From CAIVAT01 sp049317265 (lineage in GTDB: Bacteria; Bacteroidota; Bacteroidia; Bacteroidales; FEN-979), in contig JBMOIP010000019.1 of assembly GCA_049317265.1 (NCBI GenBank), positions 14,638 through 78,637 of the forward strand: a DNA stretch of 64,000 nt, given 5' to 3'. The notes beneath the pieces were generated by a model. The model had not been told where the DNA came from. It saw nothing but the letters and a program-made list of their open reading frames with translations, and did not search any database. This document shows positions 34,179 to 43,802 of the stretch, piece after piece (the stretch's first letter is position 1; every line of letters begins with the position of its first letter). A program made the translations under genes and the position numbers.

Positions 34179-35910
34179 GGTCCGGCTCCTTTCCCTTAAA
34201 TTTTGAGAGGAACTGGTTTTGGAAAAAATAGCGGTTCATTCCATATGTCTTCCCGTCGATCAGGGTGACATCCCCCACCCCGGAGATGGTATGTAATCCG
34301 CTGCTATACCTGCTTCCTTTCACCGGCTCAATATAACGAACGGTTTCTTCAGCAAAGTGGTCGGGGGTAAGCGTAATCACCCTGTTAATGGCAATCCTGC
34401 CTCCATAGGTAACCGAACAATCCTGCGCAGGACGGTAGAGCAGGTTGTCATGAAGAAAAGGTGTGCCGGCAGGCCGGGCCGAACGGATGTCGGTTTTCAC
34501 GGGATTGAGCCGGTGCGGCCTGAATTCGCCAGATAAATCACCAGAATGGTATAAAAAAAAATGGGTATTGGAGTATTGCCGGCTGGTGAAGAACAACCAC
34601 CACAATCCCTGGTGGAAAAACATAGTTGGATCCACGGCCCGGATGCCATCGAGCAAAACACGCTCTTCAACAAACCGGCCAGACGGCATCTCCCTGCGGT
34701 ACAGGGTTATTTTTGAGGACTGGTGCGATTCCGGAACACAATAGATATTCTTATCGCACTCAAAAACAAATGGATACGACAAATGATGAAGCGTGTTAAT
34801 CCCGCCGGCGGAAGGAGGTAAAATTTTTGGATGAGGATCCCAGATAATTTCGCTTATACCCGCCTTCAGCGTGCCAAAACTAAAATTTTCAACCAGGATG
34901 TGCGTCCCGTCATCTGCCACAAATCCTGAAGGATCGGCGAGATAGCCGGTATGGTTTAAAGGTGGAAGCCACTGCACATCTTCCTCCTGAATCTCTTGCA
35001 CAGAAAATGCCACTTCATGCAGCGGTTTCATCAGCACTCCCACATTCCAGATTTCAGGGGTAATATATTCACGATAATAGAATTTAAGCCTGTTCTTAAT
35101 CAATAAAAGCAGAAACAGGGTCATCCTGCAGTTCCCGGGAACCTTGAATATGGATGCTTGTGTGGGAGTTGCATTTGTTTCTTGCAGCAAACCTTCATCA
35201 AACCCTTGCAAGAGTTTGAATGAGTAATCATCCGCAACCAGGGCAGGCCACAACGACGAAACGGTTAGCAGTTGCTGAATGTTTCCTTTGTAGGAGTGCA
35301 TGATGGTTTTCAGAAATCCCTTGTAAAGGATGATCCCTCCATCCAGTTTTTCCGTTAACCGCTGGAGGATGGCCCCGCTCACCGGGTCGCCCCTGAAAAT
35401 TTCCCAGAAACCGGCCGGACCGCCCCGGTAAATCATCTCATCGTCATGATGAAACGACCACACCCCAAACCGGGCTGCGTTTAAAATCTCTCCCCGGATT
35501 ATGTTAAACCCAAACCGGAGGATAAAATCAAGCCGTTGTTCCCTGATGATGGTGAGGTCAGTTTCATTGAAATATTCAGAATAACCCTTCTGCACAACCC
35601 TAACCGCTATAGCTTTGACACCGTTCAGCTTTTGATCCATATCAACCGGTTTTTTAGCTTCCGGTTTAAAAATCCGGTTTTCAAGGAAGGTATAGAGAAA
35701 TTTGCTCCACCTCCTTTTCAGGATGCGGCTGAAGAACGGTGGAGTGTGAACAGGTCGGTCATCCACGATAAGGAGTGTGAGTTTATGCCCGTGACGATTA
35801 AGCTCCGCGATAGCATCCGCCTGCCATTGCTGAAATACAGTACCGTTGCACAGTAAGCCAAAGCGCAGACCTGAAGATCTTTCTACCATTGTTTTAGACC
35901 CATGATTCAA
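34171..35910 (-). CDS. two-domain glycan enzyme: formyltransferase-like plus GINT1-N-like propeller
   Basis: A 579-residue protein that looks like a fusion. Residues about 15-230 resemble a formyltransferase fold (LRFGLLCNGTVFQQWQADAI, FILRFGFNIIRGEIL, GVWSFHHDD, RGGPAGFWEIFRGDPVSG, LDGGIILYKG). Residues about 290-575 resemble the propeller-like N-terminal domain of glucosamine inositolphosphorylceramide transferases (GYLADPSGFVADDGTHILVE, CVPESHQSSKITLYR, AVDPTMFFHQGLWWLFFT, RPAQDCSVTYGGRI). It lies between a GT4 gene (4-bp overlap) and a flippase gene (8-bp overlap), so a role in building an exported glycan is likely. Exact reaction unknown. Confidence 0.65.
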   Translation of the reverse strand: MNHGSKTMVERSSGLRFGLLCNGTVFQQWQADAIAELNRHGHKLTLLIVDDRPVHTPPFFSRILKRRWSKFLYTFLENRIFKPEAKKPVDMDQKLNGVKAIAVRVVQKGYSEYFNETDLTIIREQRLDFILRFGFNIIRGEILNAARFGVWSFHHDDEMIYRGGPAGFWEIFRGDPVSGAILQRLTEKLDGGIILYKGFLKTIMHSYKGNIQQLLTVSSLWPALVADDYSFKLLQGFDEGLLQETNATPTQASIFKVPGNCRMTLFLLLLIKNRLKFYYREYITPEIWNVGVLMKPLHEVAFSVQEIQEEDVQWLPPLNHTGYLADPSGFVADDGTHILVENFSFGTLKAGISEIIWDPHPKILPPSAGGINTLHHLSYPFVFECDKNIYCVPESHQSSKITLYRREMPSGRFVEERVLLDGIRAVDPTMFFHQGLWWLFFTSRQYSNTHFFLYHSGDLSGEFRPHRLNPVKTDIRSARPAGTPFLHDNLLYRPAQDCSVTYGGRIAINRVITLTPDHFAEETVRYIEPVKGSRYSSGLHTISGVGDVTLIDGKTYGMNRYFFQNQFLSKFKGKEPDHA

Positions 35911-37076
35911 CGAACCAACTCTTTGTATAAACTGACCAATTGGCTTCCAACTGCCTCCTTGCTGAATTTCTCCGGAATCCCGCTTTTTACGGTCTCCTTA
36001 TCATACTCCCTGCAAAGTCCCAGCATCTGAAAAAGAGCGTCGGTCATCGCTTTTTCATCTTCTGCGGCGACCAGCAATCCATTGGTCGCATTGATCACCT
36101 CACGGGCCACTCCTACCGATGTTGCAACAACTGGCACACCACAGGCGAGACTCTCAATCACAACTGTCCCGAAGGTCTCATATCGGCTTGATAGAACAGA
36201 AAAATCGGCTCCGGCTAATAATTCAGCAAATTCACTTCCTGTTTTAACACCCGTAAAATGCACGAACGAACCCGGGATCTTCAGAAATCCGGCATATTCC
36301 CGCATATCGTCCCAGTCGGGACCCGCTCCAACCATCAAACAGGTAAAATCCTGCCGCAGAACCGAAAGGGCCTTAACTGAACGTAAAAATCCGGAAATAT
36401 TTTTCGATTTATCCTCAAAACATGAAATATGGACAAACGTTTTAACAGCTGCCCTCTCCCCGGTCATTGCATGGTTTAGCATCACCGTATCCACCACGTT
36501 GGGAATGATCCTGAAGTTTGCGTTGTTCAATCCGCACTGCTGCATCGCCTTTTTCAGCGGTTCAGAAACCGCTACAACGGCAGAGGACCGTTTCACAACG
36601 AAACCGGTAACCAGTTTTCTCAGCCATCCATGGTAAGTGTTGTTTTCAGGAAAGTAACGGGACCAATGTTCGGAGATCACAAGGGGTATTTTGTTTTTAC
36701 GGCTAAAGTTCCAGCCAATCATCCCCATTCTTGTGAGGATGTGCGCATGAACAAGGTCGGGGGAGAATTCGCGGATGCTGTGAAATGCTTTCTGGTATGC
36801 CTGGTAGAAACGATAAAAATTCAGGGCTTTTGCGAAAAGTGAGGTTTGATTGTCGCCCACCTTGTAGTAAACCCGCAAGATCCTCACTTCATTCTCTTCG
36901 CGGAACTCAACCTCCATCTTATTTGGGCAATGGGGATCGGGATGAACGTAGATCAGTGCAACATCGCAAAATGGGGTGATCGCCTCAGCCTGCCGCTGAA
37001 TGAACAAACCGGGCATCGGGTCGTAATGGTTGGGGAACCACTTTGGTAAAAACAGAACACGGATTTTTCTTTCCAT
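35907..37076 (-). CDS. glycosyltransferase family 4
   Basis: A 389-residue GT-B glycosyltransferase. The N-terminal domain begins RVLFLPKWFPNHYDPMPGLF, a typical acceptor-side opening, with HAHILTRMGMIGW. The C-terminal domain has VGAGPDWDDM and the nucleotide-sugar-binding motif DFSVLSSRYETFGTVVIESLACGVPVVAT. It transfers a sugar from a nucleotide donor to a growing glycan. First gene of the GT-fusion-flippase operon, with a 4-bp (ATGA) overlap with the next gene. It follows the nadR-like gene by 39 bp. Confidence 0.88.
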   Translation of the reverse strand: MERKIRVLFLPKWFPNHYDPMPGLFIQRQAEAITPFCDVALIYVHPDPHCPNKMEVEFREENEVRILRVYYKVGDNQTSLFAKALNFYRFYQAYQKAFHSIREFSPDLVHAHILTRMGMIGWNFSRKNKIPLVISEHWSRYFPENNTYHGWLRKLVTGFVVKRSSAVVAVSEPLKKAMQQCGLNNANFRIIPNVVDTVMLNHAMTGERAAVKTFVHISCFEDKSKNISGFLRSVKALSVLRQDFTCLMVGAGPDWDDMREYAGFLKIPGSFVHFTGVKTGSEFAELLAGADFSVLSSRYETFGTVVIESLACGVPVVATSVGVAREVINATNGLLVAAEDEKAMTDALFQMLGLCREYDKETVKSGIPEKFSKEAVGSQLVSLYKELVR

Positions 37077-37115
37077 GCTGATTCAGTTTAGATTATTACT
37101 TTTAAACATACGTTA

Positions 37116-37628
37116 TTACAAAATATTCTCAATGATACTCAAAGCGCATTTCAACCGGTCGGGACCTGTTCCCCTCACCACTGCAAAAGGAAACTCTCTC
37201 CCTTTCAACTCATTGTAATACAAATCAAAAAGGTATTGACGCTGGTCAGGATGCTCCCTGAGCGGGTCATACTGCCAGGGCAGGTCAATGTCGCAAAGCA
37301 GGTAGAGATCATACCTGTTAGAATCAACATTTTCCAAAATCCAAGGATCGCACCGGCCGTACCTGACATCACTCCATATCTTGGTCACCAGTAACTCCGT
37401 GTCGCAGAAAAGGTACTTTGTTGCCTTCATGAGCATCCCAGTTTCTGCGGCAGCCTGCCCCTGTGCAATCAACAGGATATCATGTTCTTCATAAGGTTTT
37501 CCCAAAACTTCCAGGTACTCCCGGGCATACTCCGGCACCCATACAGTTTTATAATGGGCCGCCAGTTGCTCTGCCAGCATCGACTTCCCTGTTGATTCAG
37601 GGCCGGTTATGGCAATTTTCAGGATCAT
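37116..37628 (-). CDS. NadR-type ribosylnicotinamide kinase
   Basis: A 170-residue P-loop kinase (GPESTGKSMLAEQLA, Walker A) of the NadR C-terminal type, which phosphorylates nicotinamide riboside to NMN. Other features are WVPEYAREYL, DTELLVTKIWSDVRYG and the LCDIDLPWQYDPLREHPDQR substrate loop. There is no NMN adenylyltransferase or helix-turn-helix domain. It overlaps the stop of pnuC by 4 bp, and that neighbourhood confirms the nicotinamide riboside role: uptake by PnuC coupled to trapping by phosphorylation. Confidence 0.85.
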   Translation of the reverse strand: MILKIAITGPESTGKSMLAEQLAAHYKTVWVPEYAREYLEVLGKPYEEHDILLIAQGQAAAETGMLMKATKYLFCDTELLVTKIWSDVRYGRCDPWILENVDSNRYDLYLLCDIDLPWQYDPLREHPDQRQYLFDLYYNELKGREFPFAVVRGTGPDRLKCALSIIENIL

Positions 37629-38221
37629 CCGGCGAGTTTAATACGCCATTCCCTGAATCCAAGGATGGCGATGATGGTGAACACAAGGTATTGCAAACTG
37701 CTGAAATAGAGACCTTCCCAGGCACAAAGCCCGATCATGACCGTATCAGCGGCAATCCACAAGATCCAGTTTTCGATTTTCTTGCGGGAGAGCATCCACT
37801 GGGCTACAATATACACAGCCGTGGTGATGGCGTCCCAGCCGGGGATCGTGCTTTCTGTGTATTTTACGAGCACAACGCGGATGGCAACAAAAAAGAGAAT
37901 TGCAGCTATTCCATTATATATCAATTCTTTTCGTGAACATTTTGTAATTCTGAGTATTTGATCATCATCACCCTTCCTTGTCCAGTTGTACCAGCCATAC
38001 ACACTCATAAGAAAGAAAAATCCATTGATCCCTGCGTTGGCATAAAGCCTGGCTGCAAAAAAAATGTACACATAAATGGCTACATTCACAATACCAAACG
38101 GGAAAGCAAGCCAGCTCTCCTTCTTCATCATCCAGACACAAATCAACCCGAAAGCTACCGCGACCAGTTCAAGGTAGGTCGTCTGAAAAGGGCCAATGTA
38201 CAGTAATGCAGTTAAATCCAT
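37625..38221 (-). CDS. pnuC: PnuC nicotinamide riboside transporter
   Basis: A 198-residue inner-membrane protein with seven hydrophobic segments, of the PnuC/SWEET-like family. Features include LELVAVAFGLICVWMMKKES, NAGINGFFFLMSVYGWYNW (family W-x-x-W type motif) and DAITTAVYIVAQWMLSRKKIENWILWIAADTV. It mediates facilitated entry of nicotinamide riboside, which the adjacent kinase phosphorylates. A perfect -7 element lies only five bases upstream of the ATG. Confidence 0.9.
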   Translation of the reverse strand: MDLTALLYIGPFQTTYLELVAVAFGLICVWMMKKESWLAFPFGIVNVAIYVYIFFAARLYANAGINGFFFLMSVYGWYNWTRKGDDDQILRITKCSRKELIYNGIAAILFFVAIRVVLVKYTESTIPGWDAITTAVYIVAQWMLSRKKIENWILWIAADTVMIGLCAWEGLYFSSLQYLVFTIIAILGFREWRIKLAG

Positions 38222-38226
38222 GAGCG

Positions 38227-38234
38227 CAAAGGTA
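38227..38234 (-). promoter_or_regulatory. -7 element (TACCTTTG) five bases before the pnuC ATG
   Basis: Perfect TAnnTTTG on the minus strand ending five bases before the start codon at 38221; predicts a leaderless or near-leaderless transcript. Confidence 0.5.
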
Positions 38235-38300
38235 GTATTAATAGGCCAATCCGTTGCATGAATGGGTGCAACCTTTTTATCCGGGTATCGTAAAACTGAT

Positions 38301-38308
38301 TACATTTG
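38301..38308 (+). promoter_or_regulatory. -7 element (TACATTTG) for the CPA2 antiporter
   Basis: Perfect TAnnTTTG, 26 bp before the ATG at 38335. It lies inside the longer in-frame extension that begins at 38254, which argues for the downstream start. Confidence 0.55.
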
Positions 38309-38334
38309 CAGTAGAATCAAGGAATTCAGCCCAC

Positions 38335-39588
38335 ATGCTCCATCTTGTCCCCTATCAGCTTCCGTTCATTGTCAACCTGCTGGTACTTTTGCTTGCTGCA
38401 AAACTTCTTGGCGAACTGGCAGAGCGTTTAGGACAGCCATCGATGATCGGTGAAGTGATCGCCGGTGTCATCCTGGGGCCATCGTTGCTGAACATTATTT
38501 CCAGTCCCGGTGAGATCAAAGTGATCGCCGAGCTGGGCGTTTTCATGCTGATCGTACTGGCCGGAATGGAGATTGAGGTGGAGGAGATCAGGAATTCCAT
38601 CCGCGGAAGAAACATCTGGATCGCCCTGCTCGGCTTCCTGGTGCCCATGGCCAGCGGGATTGCCATCGGTTTGATTTTTAATTTTTCCAACACATTTACC
38701 ATTTTTCTTGGACTTTGTATTGCCATTACGGCATTGCCGGTAAGCATCCGCATCCTGATGGATCTTGGGAAGCTAAAAACTTCGATTGGTCAGCGAATCA
38801 TCTCTGCCGCCATCTTCAACGACATTGTCGCCCTGCTGATCCTCGGCATCATCCTCGACTTCAACGACGAGACAAAAAACATCAGGGATCTCACCTTTTC
38901 CATCCTTTTCACGGCCATGAAGGTCGGATTTTTCACCCTGTTCCTCGTGACAGCTTACCACTTTTTCAAATTTGCCAAGCGCAAAGTCAATGTCATCAAT
39001 CCCAGGATGAATAAATTTTTACTCTACCTCCGCGGGAAAGAGTCCGTTTTTGCCCTGGTTATTCTTTTTGTCCTGATCTTTTCAAGCATTGCCGAGCTGC
39101 TTGGGCTCCATTTTGTAGTAGGTGCCTTCTTCGGCGCCATCCTGATCCCCCGGAGCATGTTTGCCAACCGTGACTTTGACAAGGTTCAGCGCAGCATTTC
39201 AGGGATTACGATGGGGTTTCTTGCCCCGATCTTTTTTGCCACCATGGGCATCTCTTTTGATTTTTGTGCCTTAAACGATGTATTGCTTCTCATCGTAGTC
39301 CTGGTCGCCTCCTTCTTCAGCAAAATTTTCGGAGGATACCTCGGCGGCAGGGTTGCAGGATTCAGCCATGCCAAATCACTAACCCTGGGGCTCGGACTCA
39401 ATGCACGTGGGATCATGGAACTGGTAATAGCCAATATTGCCCTGGCCAAAGGATTCATCGACGTTCCGATGTTCTCTATCCTGGTATTGATGGCCCTGTT
39501 AACCACGATATTGACCCCATTCCTTTTAAAAGAGGGATTCAGGCTGATCGACAGGAATACCGGCAGTAATGTGAATACTTTTACATAA
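38335..39588 (+). CDS. cation:proton antiporter (CPA2/Kef family)
   Basis: A 417-residue membrane protein with about twelve helices. It has the family opening LLLAAKLLGELAERLGQPSMIGEVIAGVILGP, SITALPVSIRIL, and a later GLNARGIMELVIANIALA containing the conserved R/E region of Kef-type exchangers. No C-terminal TrkA-N domain is present. It exchanges K+ or Na+ for protons. I chose the ATG at 38335 because a perfect -7 element lies between it and the upstream alternative at 38254. First of four collinear membrane-protein genes. Confidence 0.88.
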   Translation: MLHLVPYQLPFIVNLLVLLLAAKLLGELAERLGQPSMIGEVIAGVILGPSLLNIISSPGEIKVIAELGVFMLIVLAGMEIEVEEIRNSIRGRNIWIALLGFLVPMASGIAIGLIFNFSNTFTIFLGLCIAITALPVSIRILMDLGKLKTSIGQRIISAAIFNDIVALLILGIILDFNDETKNIRDLTFSILFTAMKVGFFTLFLVTAYHFFKFAKRKVNVINPRMNKFLLYLRGKESVFALVILFVLIFSSIAELLGLHFVVGAFFGAILIPRSMFANRDFDKVQRSISGITMGFLAPIFFATMGISFDFCALNDVLLLIVVLVASFFSKIFGGYLGGRVAGFSHAKSLTLGLGLNARGIMELVIANIALAKGFIDVPMFSILVLMALLTTILTPFLLKEGFRLIDRNTGSNVNTFT

Positions 39589-39624
39589 TTTTTAACAATC
39601 TCTTGCCGGTCGGGATTTTCTTGC

Positions 39625-39632
39625 TAATTTTC
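39625..39632 (+). promoter_or_regulatory. candidate -7 element (TAATTTTC) for the PiT gene
   Basis: Seven of eight matches to TAnnTTTG, 16 bp before the ATG at 39649. Confidence 0.4.
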
Positions 39633-39648
39633 CGCCTCATTTTCCGGA

Positions 39649-41094
39649 ATGATCCCGGATTTCTCTAACGTAACCGCTATGTTTGGTCTTGACACCTCCT
39701 ATACAATCCTCTTGCTTATATGCCTGTTGGCTGCCTGCGCATTTGAATTCATCAATGGGTTTCATGATACAGCCAATGCAGTGGCAACTGTCATTTACAC
39801 CCATTCACTTAAACCTACCACTGCCGTTGTATGGTCGGGGCTTTGGAACTTCATCGGAGTTAATGTTGGCGGGATTGCTGTGGCCATGGGCATTGTCAAT
39901 CTTTTACCCATGGAAATGCTCATCGACCAGAACCTGGTTCATAACATTTCGATGATTGGTTCACTGATCGCAACAGCCATTATCTGGAATCTTGCAACAT
40001 GGTATTTCGGAATTCCCTGCAGCAGTTCGCACACCCTTCTTGGTTCCATTTTCGGCGTGGGATTGGCATTCATGTTCCTGCCCGGCAGCCATGCAGTTGC
40101 CCTCAACTGGCAGAAGGTGAGTGATGTTGGCCTGTCATTACTCGTTTCACCAGTGTTCGGTTTTGGTTTTGCCATGCTGCTTATGATGATTCTGAGGAAA
40201 GTGGTTAAGAACAAGTTGATTTTCAAGGAACCGCCTGCAAAGAAAGCCCCGCCAACCTGGATCCGCGCCATCCTGATCCTTACCTGTACCAGTGTCAGTT
40301 ATGCTCATGGATCCAATGACGGTCAAAAGGGAGTTGGCCTTATCATGCTGATTCTCATTGGTTTTTCTCCAACTTTTTTTGCCATCGACCGTAGTAAAAA
40401 ACCAGAAGATCTGCTTTCGGAAACAAAAAAAATTGAATGGACCATCAGCAAAGTTGACACCAATTACCTTACTGCTGAGAACAGGCACAATTACCACGCA
40501 ATTTCCAAGGATTTAACCATGATACGCATTGCGCTGACCGGGGTGAGTTCATTTCACCAGTTGGACAAATCTGTTAATTTCAAAATCAGGAAATCAATTC
40601 TTTCAGTTTCAAAAAAATCTGAGAGTATTGTAAAAAATCTTGCTGAATCTAAAAAATCAAGGATAAAACCGGCAGTACTGGCAGTTCTCGCTTCCAATTT
40701 GAAAAAATTCAGATCCAATACGGAGTACTCCCCGCGCTGGGTAATCCTTCTGGTTTCATTATCGCTAGGCTTTGGCACTATGATCGGATGGAAGCGGATT
40801 GTTGTTACCATTGGTGAAAAAATCGGCAAAACGCATCTCACTTACGCACAGGGAGCAAGCGCTGAACTTGTTGCAGCCAGTACAATAACCGTATCCACAA
40901 TGCTTGGGTTGCCAGTGAGTACCACGCATGTATTGTCTTCAGGTATTGCAGGCTCGATGGTTGCCGGCGGGGGCAGACAAAATCTGCGCATGGGCACCAT
41001 TAAAAACATTATGATTGCCTGGCTGATCACTCTGCCAGTTACCGTATTTCTGTCCGGATTACTGTTCTTTATCCTCCGGATGGTTTTCAAATAA
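39649..41094 (+). CDS. inorganic phosphate transporter (PiT family)
   Basis: A 481-residue membrane protein carrying both PiT signature repeats: FINGFHDTANAVATVIYT near the N-terminus and SYAHGSNDGQKGVGL in the middle, the Na+/H+-phosphate symport motifs. A hydrophilic, helix-rich insert (about residues 255-355) separates the two halves, and the last half contains TVSTMLGLPVSTTHVLSSG. It imports phosphate with low affinity. An internal methionine 10 codons later (39679) is an alternative start. The following DedA gene starts 8 bp downstream, so the two are likely cotranscribed. Confidence 0.92.
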   Translation: MIPDFSNVTAMFGLDTSYTILLLICLLAACAFEFINGFHDTANAVATVIYTHSLKPTTAVVWSGLWNFIGVNVGGIAVAMGIVNLLPMEMLIDQNLVHNISMIGSLIATAIIWNLATWYFGIPCSSSHTLLGSIFGVGLAFMFLPGSHAVALNWQKVSDVGLSLLVSPVFGFGFAMLLMMILRKVVKNKLIFKEPPAKKAPPTWIRAILILTCTSVSYAHGSNDGQKGVGLIMLILIGFSPTFFAIDRSKKPEDLLSETKKIEWTISKVDTNYLTAENRHNYHAISKDLTMIRIALTGVSSFHQLDKSVNFKIRKSILSVSKKSESIVKNLAESKKSRIKPAVLAVLASNLKKFRSNTEYSPRWVILLVSLSLGFGTMIGWKRIVVTIGEKIGKTHLTYAQGASAELVAASTITVSTMLGLPVSTTHVLSSGIAGSMVAGGGRQNLRMGTIKNIMIAWLITLPVTVFLSGLLFFILRMVFK

Positions 41095-41102
41095 AAAGAA
41101 AT

Positions 41103-41750
41103 ATGCTTGAACTTCTAAAGAACTTTCTCGATATCATCCTGCACATCGACACGCACCTTCAATTGTGGGTGACCGACTACCGCACCTGGACCTACCTGAT
41201 CCTGTTTACCATCATCTTCATGGAAACCGGTTTGGTCGTAACACCATTTTTACCAGGCGACTCATTGCTGTTTGCAGCAGGGATGGTGGCCGCACTGGAG
41301 GGGCACCCCCTCAACATACTCATCCTCATTCCGCTGCTGATCTTAGCCGCCTTTACCGGCGACAATACAAACTACTTTATCGGGAAACTGCTCGGGCAGA
41401 CGGTTTACGAGAAAAATTACCGTCTCATCCGCCGGGAATATCTCGACAAAACCCACGCGTTTTATGAAAAACATGGCGGAAAAACCCTGATCATTGCCAG
41501 GTTCATGCCTATCATCCGCACATTTGCACCATTTGTGGCCGGTGTAGGCACCATGAGCTATATCCGTTTTATCTCATTCAGCATTGTGGGAAATGTACTC
41601 TGGGTGGTATCTTTCAGCCTGGCAGGCTTCTTTTTTGGTAATATCCCCCTGGTGAAGCACAACTTCACACTGGTGGTATTCGGCATTATCTTTTTATCGC
41701 TGTTGCCCATGATCATTGCCCTGGTAAAGAAAATGGTTACAAAAGGCTAA
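41103..41750 (+). CDS. DedA-family membrane protein (VTT domain)
   Basis: A 215-residue inner-membrane protein of the DedA family, which includes polyprenyl-phosphate and lipid flippases needed for envelope integrity. Recognisable parts are FMETGLVVTPFLPGDSLLFAAG, TGDNTNYFIGKLLG, FYEKHGGKTLIIARFMPIIRTFAPFVAG and a C-terminal membrane pair. Starts 8 bp after the PiT gene. Confidence 0.9.
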   Translation: MLELLKNFLDIILHIDTHLQLWVTDYRTWTYLILFTIIFMETGLVVTPFLPGDSLLFAAGMVAALEGHPLNILILIPLLILAAFTGDNTNYFIGKLLGQTVYEKNYRLIRREYLDKTHAFYEKHGGKTLIIARFMPIIRTFAPFVAGVGTMSYIRFISFSIVGNVLWVVSFSLAGFFFGNIPLVKHNFTLVVFGIIFLSLLPMIIALVKKMVTKG

Positions 41751-41792
41751 TGTAAAAATCATCCTCATCCTTCATCCCTTCTGAAAAAGGAT

Positions 41793-41800
41793 TACATTTG
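41793..41800 (+). promoter_or_regulatory. -7 element (TACATTTG) for kup
   Basis: Perfect TAnnTTTG, 34 bp before the kup ATG in the 84-bp gap after the DedA gene. Confidence 0.55.
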
Positions 41801-41834
41801 TTCACTCATTAACACAGGTTAATCCGTTACCCTT

Positions 41835-43802
41835 ATGCGGACCCCCATCACCAAAACGCACACCCAGGCAATTTCAGCGGCCGGGTTACTGATCACCCTC
41901 GGAATTATTTACGGGGATATCGGGACCTCACCATTATACGTTATGAAAGCCATCGTAGGCGGAGCAAGTTCCATTACCGCTCCCTTCATCATGGGTGGTT
42001 TGTCGTGCATCTTCTGGACCCTTACGCTTCAAACAACCGTCAAATATATCATCATCACGCTGCGGGCCGACAACAATGGGGAGGGAGGAATCTTTTCGCT
42101 CTTTGCCCTCATCAGGAAGCGGGCCAAATGGGCTTATGTGTTTGCCATCATCGGTGGAAGTACATTATTGGCAGACGGAGTCATCACCCCCTCCATCACC
42201 ATTGTTTCTGCCGTGGAAGGCCTCTCCATCGTCAACCCGAGGATCCCGGTTCTACCCATTGTGATCGTGATTATCACCGGATTATTCTTTGTACAGAAGT
42301 TCGGCACCAAGGCGGTTGGCGAATTTTTCGGCCCCATGATGTTCCTCTGGTTTGCCATGCTTGGGGTCCTTGGATTTTCGCAGATCATCAAGAGCCCGAT
42401 GATCCTGAAAGCGATAGACCCGCACTACGCCTATGTTTTTCTCACCAAATATCCCCAGGGATTTCTCCTGATGGGAGCCGTCTTCCTTTGCACCACCGGG
42501 GCTGAAGCGCTCTACTCCGACCTTGGGCATTGCGGCTTGAAAAATATCCGGATCACCTGGATTTATGTAAAAATCACCCTGTTGCTCAACTACTTCGGCC
42601 AGGGATCGTGGATCATCCTCAACTCCGACAGCATCTATGAATGGACAAACCCCTTCTTCTCTATCATGCCGCACTGGTTCCTGATCTTCGGGGTCATCAT
42701 CTCCACTGCCGCAGCCATCATTGCCAGCCAGGCCCTTATCAGCGGCTCCTATACCCTGATCAGCGAAGCAATCTCCCTCAATTTCTGGCCGAAGATCAAG
42801 ATCAACTACCCGACCAACATCAAGGGGCAGATGTACATCTCCTCCATCAACTGGATGCTCTATATCTCCTGTTTGTTTGTAGTATTATTCTTCCAGCGCT
42901 CCTCCAACATGGAAGCCGCTTATGGTCTCTCCATCACCATCACCATGCTGATGACGACCTGTTTGCTCAGCATCTACCTCTTTTACAAGAAGATACCAAT
43001 CTACGTCATTATTGTGTTCCTCATTGTCTACCTCTCGATTGAGAGTTCCTTTCTCATTGCAAACCTCAATAAATTCATGCATGGAGGGTGGTTCACCCTG
43101 CTTCTCGGGGGAGTCCTGTTTATGATCATGTACGTATGGTTCAATGGCCGGAAAATTAAAAACAGTTTCATCGAGTTCATGGAGATCGAGAAATATGTAG
43201 ATGTGATCAAAGACCTCAGTCATGATAAATCGGTGGCAAAATATGCCACCAACCTGGTGTTTCTGACAAAAGCCAACAAAGTGACCGATGTGGAGTCGAA
43301 GATCATCTATTCGATTCTGAACAAGCACCCGAAACGCGCTGACCTCTATTGGATGCTGCATGTCGATATCCTGGATGAACCCCATGTCCTGGAATACAAA
43401 ATCACCCACATCATCCCTGAAATCCTCATCAAAGTCGATTTCAAGATCGGCTTCAAGGTACAGCCCCGCGTCAACCTTTTCTTCAGGCAGGTTCTGGAGG
43501 AACTGAGCCACAACCAGGAGATTGACATGCTGAGCCGTTATGAATCACTCAGGAAACACTATGTCAGCGCCGATTTCCGGTTTGTGGTGATCGACCGCAT
43601 ACAGAACTACGATTTCGACTTCCCGCCACGGGAGCAGTTTGTCATGGACCTGTACGCCATCTTCAAGCGTTTCGGCATCACGGAGGTAAGGGCGTTGGGA
43701 CTGGATACCAGCAACGTAACCGTTGAGACAGTTCCGCTTTACGTTGACAGGGAGATCCCTATTCTCCTGTCGAGGAATGATCAGACAAAGAGGATGGGTT
43801 GA
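41835..43802 (+). CDS. kup: KUP/HAK/KT potassium uptake permease
   Basis: A 655-residue K+ importer with about twelve membrane helices and a C-terminal cytoplasmic domain of roughly 200 residues. It opens with LGIIYGDIGTSPLYVMKAI, the family signature, then RADNNGEGGIFSLFALIRKRA, GADGVITPSITIVSAVEGL (as ADGVITPSI) and GAEALYSDLGHCG. It uses proton symport. Its stop codon TGA directly abuts the stop of the convergent transketolase gene, at the centre of a 14-bp palindrome (43796-43809). Confidence 0.94.
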   Translation: MRTPITKTHTQAISAAGLLITLGIIYGDIGTSPLYVMKAIVGGASSITAPFIMGGLSCIFWTLTLQTTVKYIIITLRADNNGEGGIFSLFALIRKRAKWAYVFAIIGGSTLLADGVITPSITIVSAVEGLSIVNPRIPVLPIVIVIITGLFFVQKFGTKAVGEFFGPMMFLWFAMLGVLGFSQIIKSPMILKAIDPHYAYVFLTKYPQGFLLMGAVFLCTTGAEALYSDLGHCGLKNIRITWIYVKITLLLNYFGQGSWIILNSDSIYEWTNPFFSIMPHWFLIFGVIISTAAAIIASQALISGSYTLISEAISLNFWPKIKINYPTNIKGQMYISSINWMLYISCLFVVLFFQRSSNMEAAYGLSITITMLMTTCLLSIYLFYKKIPIYVIIVFLIVYLSIESSFLIANLNKFMHGGWFTLLLGGVLFMIMYVWFNGRKIKNSFIEFMEIEKYVDVIKDLSHDKSVAKYATNLVFLTKANKVTDVESKIIYSILNKHPKRADLYWMLHVDILDEPHVLEYKITHIIPEILIKVDFKIGFKVQPRVNLFFRQVLEELSHNQEIDMLSRYESLRKHYVSADFRFVVIDRIQNYDFDFPPREQFVMDLYAIFKRFGITEVRALGLDTSNVTVETVPLYVDREIPILLSRNDQTKRMG

